The position numbers and the translations under genes are program-made. From Pempheris klunzingeri (taxonomy: Eukaryota > Chordata > Actinopteri > Acropomatiformes > Pempheridae), in contig NC_092013.1 in NCBI RefSeq assembly GCF_042242105.1, positions 10,475,618 to 10,539,617 on the forward strand: a stretch of 64,000 bases of DNA, written 5' to 3'. The notes under the pieces were generated by a model that worked only from the letters and a program-made list of their open reading frames with translations, did not search any database and was not told where the DNA came from. Positions within the stretch are counted from its first letter, which is position 1. Every line of letters starts with the position of its first letter. Of the stretch, positions 50,831-63,048 are shown in pieces.

Positions 50831-52237
50831 ATGGGACTCGAGTCGTTTCAGGCGAGAGTAGTAAGTACTTCATCACTGAGAGCTTTCTCCGTGTCCCACA
50901 CTCATGTACAGTATTATGGTGCTGTGAATGATGAGGCTTTGTTGGACAGAAGAAATAGATGGGGACTTGATATTCACAATCCTTCGATTTTCTTCACCAG
51001 CATGACATTTTGGCCAAAGAGGCACCCAGTCACGTTTCCACACTTCCAGACAGACCACTGGAGCAAAATGAAAACAAAGGTATGATGAATTCAAACAAAA
51101 ACCCTCCTCTGACACTCCTGAGTGATTAACAACAATACGGCTCTGTATTCTCGTGACGCTATACCCGGTTGTTCCCACCTAGGTTCCAATTTATCTTGCA
51201 TCAGTTCCAGCTGCCTTGCTGAAGGACAGAGGTTTGTGAAAATGACCCCATTTAACAGATAATATAAAACTGGGGAGGTGACCAGGAGAACATTTTGTAC
51301 AATACAAGCAGGGTTCTGTATATGCAGTATATTACACAGGAAAATGTGTCTCTAATTTGTTTTTTTTTACATGCCCCAGTGCTTGAATCACATGAAGATG
51401 CATTAAACTGTACCACCACCCGCAGCCTGTTACCTCCTCTGACTCACAATGAAACTGCAGTTAATGATGCTGTTCTCCCCATGGTGCAAGGATACAGTAG
51501 GTCCCACATTAACACATTAATATCTCTGTTTTTATCATTTGCTTCCCTGTTATTTCAGTATTATATATTTTTCTTTAGGTGTGCATCAGAACGCACCAAA
51601 AACCTCGCCCCAAAACATGCAACAGTACAGGAATGTGTTCAATGACCGTGCCCGGAGGGATTTCTGCTACTGGCTCGTTGAAAAGAAGCCCTCAATGTGT
51701 AAGTGCTGATCTGAGCTCTGGCTGCACCTATACCGTAAGTATCAGCCTGATGTGACATTCACACGCACATGTGGCTCGAAGGGGTGAGATCCATATTGGG
51801 AATCTTTTTCATTGCTGATCTTGCTGCTTAACTTTCTTTTTTTTTAAGCTGAAATCCCTCTCTGCTCTGTCCTACTGACTGACTTTGGTGCATTGTTGTG
51901 AGCAGTAGGTCAGACCTTTGGATTTTATCATTTGTCCACCACAGACCTCTTAGTCTGCACGGGATATACATTTCATGTTGGTATTTTATTTAGTGTATCT
52001 GAACAAATAATCAGCATCTTCTGTTTTTTAAAAAACTAAATACATGTCAATCACAAGCAATTTTCTAAAGAAGGACGACTACTGTATGTGCCTTGTATTT
52101 TAGATTAATAAAACCACTTTACATTATGTGTGGTTTGCTCAATGGTCAGAAGCCTGATGCATCTATATTCCTTCCTAACAGGTAAAGGATACAGCTTTGG
52201 TGCCTACAAGACCTGTCTGGGATTACCAAAAGTCTAA
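50831..52237 (+). CDS. Uncharacterised 179-residue protein, six exons
   Basis: I do not recognise this gene. Exons by splice signals: 50831-50860, 50912-51079, 51183-51231, 51380-51496, 51579-51698 and 52182-52237. They sum to exactly 179 codons plus stop with every junction in phase, which supports a real gene. The start is the ATG reading MGLESFQARV followed by a strong gtaagt donor; an upstream ATG gives a short dead frame. The protein has no signal peptide, membrane helix or coiled coil. It is rich in Trp, Tyr, Pro and charged residues (RRNRWGLDIHNPS, TFWPKRHPVTFPHF) and ends FCYWLVEKKPSM...GYSFGAYKTCLGLPKV. With the X-box-like promoter site, this style resembles small axonemal or sperm microtubule-associated proteins; that is inference. 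It lies between vhl and tatdn2, where human has IRAK2. Confidence 0.75.
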
Positions 52238-52638
52238 CAAAAAGTCTGTATGTGTCTGTGCAATTGTGTTTAAATTACTTCATTTCACTCGGAGGGTATA
52301 ACCTATAATGCTGTCATGACTAAATCTCCACTACCAGTGGAGTGAGTTGCCTTGCAGTGAAAATGCTGTTAATTTGACATATTACGCCTCTTTTGCAAAT
52401 CACTGTTGAGTATTAAAGACTTGCAGTGTGTGTGACTACCTTTCAAAGCAGCCCTAAGATCTGTATTTTCTGCCGTCCTCTGAGTGATGTGTTTATCACT
52501 TTTATCATGTTTTTAATGTCTTTATTTTCATTCCTTATATCAGGATTGCCTCTAAATTTGTACACATTTTGCTTTATTTTCTCTTTAAAAGCTTGTTTCC
52601 AATTGCTTTAAATGTATGTAAAGTTTGTTTGCTATATA

Positions 52639-52644
52639 AATAAA
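52639..52644 (+). terminator. Candidate poly(A) signal of the unnamed gene
   Basis: AATAAA about 400 bases after the stop, directly at the edge of the inverted LINE copy. Confidence 0.4.
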
Positions 52645-52659
52645 CTTAGACTTTCTTTA

Positions 52660-54222
52660 TTGATCCCCCATAGGGGGAAATTCACATGTTACAGCAGCAA
52701 CAATAGAAGAGAAAGAGTGAAGAAAGCAACAGTAGAGAATAAGCAATAGCAAATAAATATATGTTGTGATGATAAATAAATATTTACACTATGGACATAA
52801 AATGTACAAGTATGGACAGGAATATGAAAGGAATGGAAGGATATGAATGAAAAACAGTGTATTAACATCAGCCAGTGATGCTGATGTTAAAGAGTCTGAT
52901 GGCTGATGGAACGAATGACCTGCGGTTGCGGGGTGGGTGCCTCAGCCTGTTGCTGAAGGAGCTGCTGAGGGCCCCCACAGTCCCGTGCAGGGGGTGAGAG
53001 GGGTTGTCCATGATGGACTTGAGTTTTGTTAATGTCCTCCTCTCACACACCTCCTCTATGGAGTCCAGGGAGCAGTCCAGGACAGCAGCGGCCCTCCTGA
53101 CCAGTCTGTTCAATCTCTTTCTGTCCCTCTCTGTGCTCCCTCCTCCCCAGCAGACCACTGCATAGAGGACTGCAGACGCCACCACAGAGTCATAAAAAGT
53201 CCTGAGCAGAGTCCTGCACACTCCAAAGGACCTCAGTCTCCTCAGCAGGTAGAGACGACTTTGGCCCTTCTTGTACAGGACGTCTGTGTTATGAGACCAG
53301 TCCAGTTTGTTGTTGAGGTGAACACCCAGGTATTTGAGGGTCTCCACCCTCTCAATGTCCAGTCCCTTGATGTTCACCAGTGCAGTCTGGGATGTCTTCC
53401 TGCGGAAGTCAATCACCATCTCCTTTGTCTTGCTGGTGTTGAGCTGAAGATGGTTTAGCTCACACCAGTCAACGATGTCGGTGACGACCTCCCGGTACTC
53501 CTGTTCGTCCCCCTCTGACACACACCCTACGATGGCTGTGTCATCGGAGAACTTCTGGAGGTGACAGCTCCCAGAGTTGTAGCTGAAGTCCGAGGTGTAC
53601 AGGGTGAAGAGGAAGGGGGAGAGTACTGTCCCCTGTACGGCCCCTGTGCTGCAGACCACCATGTCAGCCACACAGTCCTGGAGCCTCACGTACTGCGGTC
53701 TGTTGGTGAGGTAGTCCGTTGTCCATGCAGCCAGGTGACAGTTCAATCCCGCTCTTTCCAGCTTCACCCTGAGCAGTGATGGCTGGATGGTGTTAAAGGC
53801 ACTGAAGAAGTCAAAGAACATGATCCTCACAGTGCTGTCGGTGTTCTCCAGGTGAGTCAGGGATCTGTGAAGCAGGTAGATGACTGCATCATCCACTCCA
53901 GTGCTTGGTTGGTAGGCAAACTGCAGTGGATCCAGATGTGGGCTCACCAGGGGGCGGAGGTTTTTGAGGATGATCCTCTCCATGGTCTTCATCAGGTGAG
54001 AAGTGAGGGCCACAGCTCTGAAGTGGTGGGGCTCCCTGGGGTGCGTTGTCTTTGGGACCGGAACCACGCAGGAAGTCTTCCACAGAGTTGGGACCCTCTC
54101 CAGACTTAGGCTCAGGTTGAAGATGTGCAGGAGCACCTGACAGAGCTGGTCTGCACAGTCCTTCAACAGTCTGGAGCTGATGCCATCAGGACCTGCGGCC
54201 TTCCTCGCCTTGGTCTTCCAAA
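52660..54222 (-). mobile_element. 5'-truncated non-LTR retrotransposon (CR1/L2/Rex type)
   Basis: On the minus strand an uninterrupted reverse-transcriptase frame (ATG at 54166 to stop at 52868; coding similarity continues upstream to about 54220 with a ...GPDGISSRLLK segment) is followed by a 3' UTR ending in GGGGATCAATAAAG. Seen: the RT block with LTSHLMKTMERII, DFFSAFNTIQP, GAVQGTVLSPFLFTLYTSDF and the catalytic KFSDDTAIVG (FSDD rather than YADD), then a C-terminal end SFVPSAIRLFNISITG. The endonuclease domain is missing, so this is a dead-on-arrival insertion, but without any stop in the remaining 432 codons it is young. The exact clade is not resolved. Confidence 0.85.
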
Positions 54223-55036
54223 TTAAACCTGTTGTTTCGGGTACTGAACATTTATGAATGAATGATCATGTACCTTATCTATGAATGGCCCAGCGCAGCA
54301 GGTACTGCCTGCACATCCATCCTTTGCTCCAGTGAGTCGATCACCAACCATTTTTATGGTAGACTTAACGAGCCTCTTAGTTTGAAATGGAATTTGTGCT
54401 CACTGTTTACAGCACTGAAGCTCTTTAGCCTAGCAATTATAACATAGCTGTACTTATATGTACCTTGTGTGACCACTGTCCACCAAGATAATCATAGTTA
54501 ACTAAAACTAAACTAAAAATTAAAACTAGGTGTGAAAAAAAACATTTAATTGGCATAAAAACAAAAACAAAATTTTATGGAAAAAATACAAGCTGAAACA
54601 ATATTGTGTACTCACCAGATTAATTAAAATAGTGGAAAAATAAACAGGACATGTATTTAATTTTAGTCTCAATTTACACAAGTTTGACAACACAAACAGC
54701 ATGAAGAGGCACTGGAGCATCACCTGCTTTCACAAAGTGTTCTGTTTGTATTATAATACCAATTCTGAAGGCCTTAAATCTTACCCTGAAAAGTATTCCT
54801 CCATATTATAATTTAAAAAACAAATACTGAAGCTAATAAAGATTAAACTAAAACTAAACATTTTTATTTCAGATGAAAATTAAAAACGAGATAGATATTT
54901 TTTAAAAAAAAGAACATTAAATTAGTTTAATAACTACTGTCCACACTCTACATGGCTCATTAGCGAAATCTCGCGAGATTACACGTGAGTTGATCGCTTG
55001 TTTGCATTCAAACATTAAAAACAGAAACGTACCTCC
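54223..55036. other. AT-rich spacer left of the hAT element
   Basis: No gene seen. It holds poly(A/T)-rich stretches (54500-54930) of possible retroelement origin and, at its right end, the TCTCGCGAGA palindrome. Confidence 0.5.
54967..54980. promoter_or_regulatory. TCTCGCGAGA promoter palindrome
   Basis: AATCTCGCGAGATT is a perfect 14-base palindrome containing TCTCGCGAGA, a known element of TATA-less, often bidirectional vertebrate promoters. It lies about 820 bases upstream of the apparent tatdn2 first exon, 667 of which are a hAT insertion. Confidence 0.55.
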
Positions 55037-55044
55037 ATCTAGAG

Positions 55045-55711
55045 CAGGGCTGTCAAACTCATTTTCACCGAGGACCACATCAGCATAATGGTATCCCTCA
55101 AAGGGCCAGATGTAACTGGAAGACAGTATAAATGTAACTAAATGTAATGTAAAATAAATGCAACTACTCCTTAATGTAAAATAACTGAATTTTTTACTTA
55201 TTCAACTTACAAATATTACATATATATTTGCATAGATGTAAAAAAAAATATGTTTGTTATTATAACATAAATCCTTTTAATTTGTCAGGTTATGAAACCC
55301 ACATTACTCCATCAATCAACGATCAAACATCGACACTTTGGCATACTTAGCTCCGTGTTTCCGCCACCGCCTCATAACACAAAAGACATGCCCGTTTTTC
55401 TCCTTGAAGCACAAACATGTATTCGCCTTCCCATCTTTCTTGAAACAGCCTTCCATCTGCATCAATTTTTCTCTTCCTGGACATTTTGGGTCATTGTTTG
55501 TATTTCTAAATTCCACATCAATCGCATTGATGTGAATACACTGCAAGCTAGTGGCGGGATGCCGTCACTTCGCGGGTAACGTAATCGGCATGTATTATGG
55601 GAAATGTAGTTTATGGTCAATGCATCCTTTTGATTTTTTTATTTTAAGACAATCAGACCTTTTAAGCTCTCACGGGCCACATAAAATGACGTGGCGAGTT
55701 TGACACATATG
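55045..55711. mobile_element. Non-autonomous hAT element
   Basis: 667 bp with ends CAGGGCTGTCAAACTC and, inverted, CATATGTGTCAAACTC (12 of 16 match). It is flanked by a perfect 8-base target duplication ATCTAGAG (55037-55044 and 55712-55719), the hAT signature. 'agggctgtcaaactcatttt' and the 'gggccaga'/'gggccacat' blocks are typical of an abundant fish hAT family. There is no transposase. Confidence 0.85.
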
Positions 55712-55789
55712 ATCTAGAGGATAATGTAAAAACGTTATAAATAATAAGATATTAAACATGACAGTAAATCAGTTTCATATTTTGTTCAT

Positions 55790-55896
55790 GTGCAGACACG
55801 CTGTTAGCAAGAGATAGTTTGAGCTAGCGAGTGGACGCCGGCTGATAAAGTGACACTGTCTGTTGGCCTCCTGCTGTTTCTGCCCACACTGAGAAG
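55790..55896 (+). promoter_or_regulatory. tatdn2 noncoding first exon and promoter
   Basis: A CpG-containing segment ending in GAGAAG|gtaact at 55896, a good donor that would pair with the acceptor ctctcaag|ac at 56775, two bases before the tatdn2 start codon. The exon start is not determined. Confidence 0.5.
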
Positions 55897-56777
55897 GTAA
55901 CTCAACAACGGTAGTTAGCCGAGCTAGTCAGCGCGGCTCATTCAGCAACGTAGCTAACTAACGATATGTGTGATACAGAAGTTCAAAATCATAATGAAAA
56001 TAACTGGATGCTAATTGTCTTTTCGCAGCTAGAATGTTTAGCTAATTTTTGAGATTCAGTTTGAACTAACGTGTTGAAATATGTAATGCTAGCTAACATT
56101 AGCTAGCGTTAATTGGCTAGCTAACTCAAGTGAAGGTGCTAATGGCGTCATTTACTACCAAAGTCCCTAAGATTCATTGACACATTTCCACGAGTAGCTA
56201 GCTAAGTTATCCAGCACAACATTTGGTGGTGTGTTGTACGATATTGTTTATATTTTTATGTAATTTCGTTTTAAACTTAAAATATAAGTTTGACCGCTTC
56301 AAGTGTTCTATGGATGCACAGTCAGCACCACAACATTATGTAGCTATGGTCTGATAGATCTGAAGGGCGGAAAATTATGTGAATTTTTGCATTTATTTAT
56401 CTTATTTTATTTGTTTGTGAACATGGCTTTTCATGTGGATCACCACTAGCTCGTTTGCTGTTACTTTCTGCCCTTTAAAACTTTGTTTACTACTTCAGGT
56501 TTGCTGTGCAGTAATTTAATGTTGTTTGGGAATATGCAACTTGTAAGCAAAATATGAGACGATTGTGAACAGTAATTTGTTTAAGTGACATGACAGCAAA
56601 TGGACTCTCACCCTTGGATTCAAATCTAGATTTAGGAACCAACCTGAAAGGACTTTTTTTTTTTTTCCACGAGGACACTTCTGTATTTTATTTTTTTTAA
56701 CTTGAGTAATCTTAAACATTGATGCTTTCACCTTGCTACTTGATCTGATTGCTTTTCTTTTCCTTTTCTCTCAAGAC

Positions 56778-59700
56778 ATGGACAGTGCTAGAAAGAAGCT
56801 TTCGTTTGGGTGGCTACGAACTGCAGGTGCCTCACCCGCACATGTCCAGGGCGGAGACACTTGCTCAGGCACACCCTCTCACTGGAGTATGTCGCCGGAT
56901 GAAGATTCATACACTTCGCCCCTCAGTGACTCTCCTGGGCCTGATGGCCTTGGAGCACTGAGTCTGGACACTCCCAAAAGAAAAGCAGAGGTGCTCAGTG
57001 AAAGCTTGGTGCCCTCTTTAGGCAAAGCTAAGCTGAGGAAGCTTTCCAGGAAAAAGGTATATTTTTACTGTAAATCTTTCTCTACCTATCTTTTAATTGT
57101 AGATCTAATGTGTTTTATCAAAACTAGAGTCTTATCTCATGCATTATTTTTAGGTCCTGTTAAGATGTTATGATTTATTAGTCCTTTTGCACTGTAACTA
57201 TCAGGAAAAACATATGGACAACTCATCCAAGCAGCTGGAATCAACAAAGAGCCAGCAAATATCACCACCTCCATCACACTCTGTTTTCTTGAAAAAGAAA
57301 GCGAGGACACCCGAAGAGGGATCAAAGGCTATCTACAGGAGGGCACTGTTTGACGCCTTTGGTGGCACATGCAAGCAGACAGAACGCAGCACTACTAATA
57401 TCCCTGGGACTGACACTGACAGCCTGTCGATGCCCTTTGGATGCACACCGGTGACGACTGAGGTGCCCAGCCCAGCGTCACTTGACAGAACGGTCGTAAG
57501 TGAGAATGAATCTGACGACTACCATGCTGTCCAGGAAGATCTGTGGTCCCCCGTTCGGGCGTCACAGGACACAGTGGCCCATTGCGACAGCTCAGAGCCA
57601 GAAACAGACGGACGAGTAAGTAATTTGAAATGTTGTTGTTGCATATGCATGATTGATTTTGTGGTTTGATTCCTCGCTCATTTAGCTTCTTTCTTTTAAT
57701 CAGGAGACCATGATATTTGTACAGAAGTCAGTAAATTGATGTCACTGATAAATGGCATTACTTTTTATAATTTTTGTTTCATTGTTTGTTTTTCAGAGTG
57801 TAGTCCTACAAGGAGAGGAACCCAAGAGGTTTGTAGAGACGACCTCTGAAAACATGTTCTTTTCCACTGAAAATGAACCAGAAGCTGAGGGCTGTGACTC
57901 GTCCCTCCCTTCTCTGGAGCATATCCCAAATTCTTTGTCTTGTTTCACAACTCATCAGAGTGACTTCTCTGACAGCCAACTTTGGCAGAGCCCCTCAGTG
58001 AAACCCCAGGGTACTTCAACTTCCTCTCTTACCTTTTTATCCACGAATGAAGCCACTGAGGCCCCCCTGACAGCTGCTGAGGACACAGAGAGTCCTTTCT
58101 CACTCTCGCAGAGATCATTTTTTTCCTCATTCAAGCAGCCCCACCCTACAAACGTGTGTCCTTCAAAGGCATTCAGAGATGAGAGTTTTGGCTCCTCCAA
58201 CATTTTGCACTATTTATCAGATCCCTTTGCTCTGCCACTACAGTCAAATAGAGGAGTACTGAACCCTTGTTTATACTCCACCACCACACGTAGGCAGTCA
58301 GATATTGGCACTTCCATTCGCTACCCGCCCTACTCCCCCTACCATGACACTCCCAGAAGAAGATTATCCTTGGGGGCTGAACCCTTGTGGACCAGCAGCT
58401 ACCCCTACCTGGATGATCACACTGGTTTCATAGACAGTCACTGCCATCTGGACATGCTTTATGGAAAACTTGGCTTCTCTGGGACGTTCAGCAGATTTCA
58501 GGAGATGTACCAAAGCAGCTTCCCTCCGGAGTTCAGAGGCTGCATTGCCAACTTCTGCAACCCAAAGATCATGGTGAAGGACAACCTGTGGGAAGGTCTG
58601 CTGGCTGAAAACATGGTGTGGGGAGCATTTGGGTGCCACCCCCACTTTGCAAAACAATACTCACGTGTCCATGAACGCAATATACTGATGGCCATGCGGC
58701 ATCCAAAGGCTGTGGCATTCGGTGAGATCGGCCTGGACTACTCTCACAAAAACTCCACTGGGATTCCGAGGCAGAAAGAGGTGAGAGTTGAAGACTGTTG
58801 TAGTCCAGTAGCCGTTTGTTTTTAACTAGACAGACCTTTATCATTGTAAAGAAATATAAATGTAGACATGTATCATGTGGGATGATAATTTTGTAAAATT
58901 GTAATGAATGTTTGTTGTGGGTGCGTTTTGTCTGTTTGAAGGTGTTTGAGCGTCAGCTGCGTTTGGCTGTGGCCATGCAGAAGCCTCTGGTGATCCACTG
59001 TAGGGACGCAGATGATGACCTGCTGGCAATCATGAGGAAGTGTGTCCCAAGGGAATACAAAATTCACAGGTGTGAATCATCTGACTAATAATTCTCATTT
59101 TACACCACATTTTTGTAGCATTTCTTTCTTCTATTGTCAACATCATCACCTATTTAAAATGATATCCGGTAAGATATTCTTAATACCCTATTTTTTTATG
59201 GGGTGCTTTTTATTTTTAGCTTTTTTCTGCATTTAATATATTTTCATTCAAGTGGTAGTTTTCTTCGTTGGTATCATTCTCATGCTAAATTCAAATTGCA
59301 TACTATACACTGACAGGAAATGAGGAGCATGTAATCTAGTGTAGCTGTTTACTTCACAATAATTTCATAGCGAAGCAGTCACAAGGAAACTCGGCGTATT
59401 TGTCAGCTCGGGTAGTGGTGTCTTCAACTTTTGCACATTTTCTCCAAACCAACTAAAACTGAAATCTTTACTCATCACAATGACTTCAAGGACCTTCCAA
59501 GTTATGCATTTAAGCTGTGAATTTTGTTTCTTACCTCTGTGGTTTCCAGGCACTGTTTCACGAACAGTTATCGCGTGATTGAGCCCTTCCTGGCAGAGTT
59601 CCCCAACATGTATGTGGGCTTCACGGCCCTGATCACCTACTCCAAGGCCACCAAGGCCCGCGGTGCTGTCTGCCAGATCCCTCTGAACCGCATTGTGTTA

Positions 59701-60411
59701 GAGACGGATGCACCGTATTTCCTGCCCAGACAGGTACGTTAAAACTGAGGATCAGGAGAGCCAAAACACTGCTCTGATGCTATTTATGATTGGCAGCTCT
59801 TAATGTTAATAGTAACGACAAATTACACATTCAGCTACCAAATGTTTATCATAAGTACAGCTGGTGCAGTGACTTTGTGCCACGTTCAGCTGAAAGCGAC
59901 ACTGATCTCAGCTCATATAAGAACACTTACCACACTACTACCCTTTTTATGCTCTTTCACTTCATTAAATCAAGACATGAGACTTATATGATTGTTCAAC
60001 AAACATCCATTATACATAAAAATAAATAAAAAATACCCTGGTTTTTGAGGGAAGTGACCCTGAAGCTTGATTTGTAGAGGGATGAGGGTCAGATTAAACT
60101 ATTCATCTAAAACTACTGGTTTAAATTCATCAAACCTTTGCATGAATCTTTTTTTGTTTCATTCGCCACAAAAAGGCCAGTGTTGTACTGTTGACAGCGC
60201 TGGATCACTGAAATAAACACACAAGTGTATTTGGATTGCATACATATGATACGTGTGTCTCACTCAACAGATGAAGAAAGACGTCTGCCAGTTCTCACAT
60301 CCTGGAATGGGCATCTACACTCTGCAGGAGCTGAGCCAGCTGAAGGGTAAGGACATGGCCACGGTCCTCGCCACCATCCGAAACAACACCTTTCAACTCT
60401 ACGGCATATGA
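56778..60411 (+). CDS. tatdn2: TatD-family nuclease domain protein 2
   Basis: Member of the TatD metal-dependent deoxyribonuclease family with a long, low-complexity N-terminus, as in human TATDN2. Six coding exons: 56778-57056, 57205-57615, 57797-58780, 58942-59069, 59550-59733 and 60271-60411; 708 codons plus stop. The first roughly 430 residues are Ser/Pro-rich and disordered-looking. The catalytic TIM-barrel domain follows, with metal-binding motifs in order: DSHCHLD (HxH), GEIGLDY (Glu), VIHCRDA (His), HRHCF (His) and ETDAPYF (Asp), all intact, so the enzyme should be active. The start is the first ATG of the exon, [14 protein letters not shown]. It lies between the unnamed gene and ghrl; TATDN2-GHRL adjacency matches human 3p25.3. 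A hAT element sits upstream of its first exon. Confidence 0.96.
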
Positions 60412-60601
60412 TCCTCAGAGATGACCGATAAAAACTAGAAAGAAAGAAAGAAGACAACGGTTCTGGAGCCCGTTTGTGAGGCAAACATTTTATGAGGCTT
60501 TTTGTTGTAGATGTATCAATCCTTTATGTAGAGATGTCGATACATGGAGGAGCAGTTTAATTTTAAACAACCTGAAAGACTCACAAATTGATCTCGCACT
60601 G

Positions 60602-60607
60602 AATAAA
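60602..60607 (+). terminator. tatdn2 poly(A) signal
   Basis: AATAAA 190 bases after the tatdn2 stop. Confidence 0.7.
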
Positions 60608-60611
60608 AGAC

Positions 60612-62010
60612 ACAAAAAAGATTGAGATGAAAATGTCTTTTGTCTGATAGAAATACTGTATATTATTGTTGATCAGATTATATTTTATGTCATTGTTCAT
60701 AGACATTAATTTCTAAGCGTTTTTGGTTTGAAGTTTGTGTTGCTTTTTGCTGTGTTGCCATAATCTGATACCTTTCCTTGTTCTGATTTGTCTGGATGTT
60801 TGTGTTGTCCGGCCGCTGTGCAGTCTTGTTGGGTTTGATGCAGTGTGGACAATTAAAAGCCTTTAATCCCTCTTCTTTTTTTTTTACTGTGCATGCATGA
60901 TTTGTTGAATTGGTCAATAATGCATGAAAGCGCTGATTTAGGAGCACGTGAAAATGATAAATGGAGGAAAGTAAAGTTTCGTCAATAATACAGCGACACA
61001 AACACGCCTGGTGTTTGCCTTGAGCAAATCTTACTCTTTATTGGAGAGAGGAAGTGGCTCTGAGACGAGTCCATTAGCTTGCTTTGATATGCCCATGTTC
61101 GGCGCACACATTTGGCTTGAGTGCTTTTTATTTTGAGAATGATTAGCCTGGCCTACTGACATTTTCTGGTGGCTAGAGTGTTCCATCTGAGGAAAAGATT
61201 AATGGTAGATGATTCTCCTGTATATCAGGTTTGACAAGAGTGACGTTAAAATATATACGTCTCCCACTTTCGCAGGTTCTTAATGAAAGCTGCAAGTTTT
61301 CAACCCTTTCCAGAATAGGCCAGAGCACATGCTGTTCATGGTTGTTTATCCGTGCTCTTCTGAAGGTTAGGGATTCATGTGGCCTTTGCTGTGTTTGACC
61401 CAGTTCTTTAGACTTGAACAGGAAGTGTTGCGAGCTTCCCCTGTGAGTCGGTAATGTGATGTTCGCACTTTGAATCAAACAACAACATTTAGGCCTGGGA
61501 TTGTAAAGTGGAGCCTCAGTGAGCTGCACAGTTACTCTCATTTTCATGTCCATCTTCCCCTCTCACACAGAAGTGAATGAGTGGTGCCTAATGATTCCTT
61601 TTTTTCAAATGCGAGTATAATAGAGATGCAGTAAATCACAACATTAACGCAGAGGAGCCATTCTCAAGTGGTGACCAAATTAATATCAGAGTGTCGTAGA
61701 ATCTGATGGTCACAACTGCGTCAACATCAAATAACTCACACAGTCATTTCGGGTCATTCTGAGGAACAAGCAACGTTCCAGTTTTGCAGAGAAGAGAGAA
61801 AGTTACAGTCTTTTACCATATTGATTATATAAAGTAATAATGTAAAATAAAAAAATTAACATTGAAATGTAGATAAAGAAATAGGATAAATGCACATTTG
61901 CTCCAAAAGCTTATCTCTGCTCCTTCTCCTATTCTTCCATTTCACCCAAAGTCTTGACCTTGATATTTATTTTGTTCAAAGATGAGACAAACACGCAAAA
62001 GGTTTAGTCG
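60612..62010. other. Spacer between tatdn2 and ghrl
   Basis: No gene supported. Convergent 3' ends of tatdn2 (+) and ghrl (-) border it. A minus-strand open frame of 126 codons (61173-61553) has no recognisable family and no splice context. Confidence 0.5.
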
Positions 62011-62014
62011 ATGC

Positions 62015-62020
62015 TTTATT
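62015..62020 (-). terminator. Candidate ghrl poly(A) signal
   Basis: TTTATT on the + strand, that is AATAAA on the minus strand, about 630 bases after the ghrl stop. That is long for a ghrelin 3' UTR, so tentative. Confidence 0.35.
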
Positions 62021-62651
62021 TTTTACAGCTACAGCTGAAGACAAAACAATGACTGTCTGTACACTACATACTGCACCTATATTGGATGTTTTTGATGGTG
62101 AATAACTTGAGATCATTACACATGTAAGCATATGAGTGACATCTAAAAAGGTAAGTCCTTTAAAAATAAAAACATTACAGGTGTCAGACTACAGTGTGGC
62201 TTGATGAATGTCAATGAGAGACATTAATTTCCCTACAATTTTAGACATTTGACAGCAGAAATTCAATATTGATTATATTGTTGTAAGAACAGAAGTTTGA
62301 CAAAATCGTGTTAACTCAAGTTCCTTATAAATCTAACGCTTACGTGAACTTCTACATTGTATTAAGCATGTTGTGAACCATATATATGCCAGCTAAGCTC
62401 CACAATGAACCAGCTCCATCACTGATGAAGACCTCTGGGTTGGGATAGAAAGTTCATACAAGATCTTGAGTTAAGATTATTTTGTCTATTTTATCTGTTT
62501 CACCAGATAAGCAGTTCCATGCTTTTGATTGTAATGACTCTAAGTAATCATCAGTAATCAAGATTTTAGTGGTATAGACTGTAATGATAGATCAGGCTTT
62601 GATAGAATGAGACCAGCATGTCTACAAATTTGAAATTCTCGTCCATGATCT

Positions 62652-63048
62652 TCAAGCCTGTGATGGTCTCTCTAAAACAAGACGAAACATGATGTTAAAA
62701 TTAGTTTCATTATTTTACAATATATTGGCTGATGGGAACACAACTTTTTTTTAAATGTATAAGACAGGAATTGGACAAACCTGATGCCTCTGCGTTTCCC
62801 AGCAGACGCTGAATGATCTCCTGCAGCGCTACGCCGTACTCCTCAAAGTCCTCTTCTGTCAGAGTGAGGCCAATTTCAAAGGGGGCACTTATCTGCTCAG
62901 AGGAGAGGAAGATGGTAACGTTATAGTGGTGACTCTGGGAGGAGTGCTTCAGTCAGTATGTGACACTCACTGTGATGAGGTTGTCCTCCGTGGGTTGACG
63001 AGGTTCCTCCACGACTTGGCGGCCGGTTCTGGTAGATTTCACCTTGTT
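62652..63048 (-). CDS. ghrl: Preproghrelin, downstream exons (5' partial)
   Basis: Precursor of the acylated appetite and growth-hormone-releasing peptide ghrelin. Minus-strand exons: 62971-63048, 62781-62892 and 62652-62671, 70 in-frame codons including the stop. The first reads NKVKSTRTGRQ, the C-terminal half of teleost ghrelin followed by the Gly-Arg amidation/cleavage site, then VVEEPRQPTEDNLIT. The second reads ISAPFEIGLTLTEEDFEEYG then VALQEIIQRLLGNAEAS, the conserved fish C-peptide. The last gives ERPSQA and stop. Donors gtgagt and gtttgt and acceptors gagcag and ttttag are seen. The exon with the signal peptide and the acylated GSSFLSP end was not found up to position 64000, so it should lie beyond the right edge. 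A LINE fragment sits in that upstream intron. Position beside tatdn2 matches human. Confidence 0.9.

Noticed and set aside
55316-55546. Minus-strand 76-codon open frame (MQCIHINAIDVEFRNT...).
   Set aside because: It lies wholly inside the non-autonomous hAT element and has no transposase motif.
61173-61553. 126-codon minus-strand open frame between tatdn2 and ghrl.
   Set aside because: No recognisable domain, no promoter or splice context, and biased composition; could be chance.
62548-62671. A different frame of the last ghrelin exon stays open for about 34 more codons (ETITGLKIMDENFKF...).
   Set aside because: The donor at 62781 leaves phase 1, which forces the frame ending ERPSQA and stop, like known fish ghrelin precursors; no donor was found to support the longer frame.
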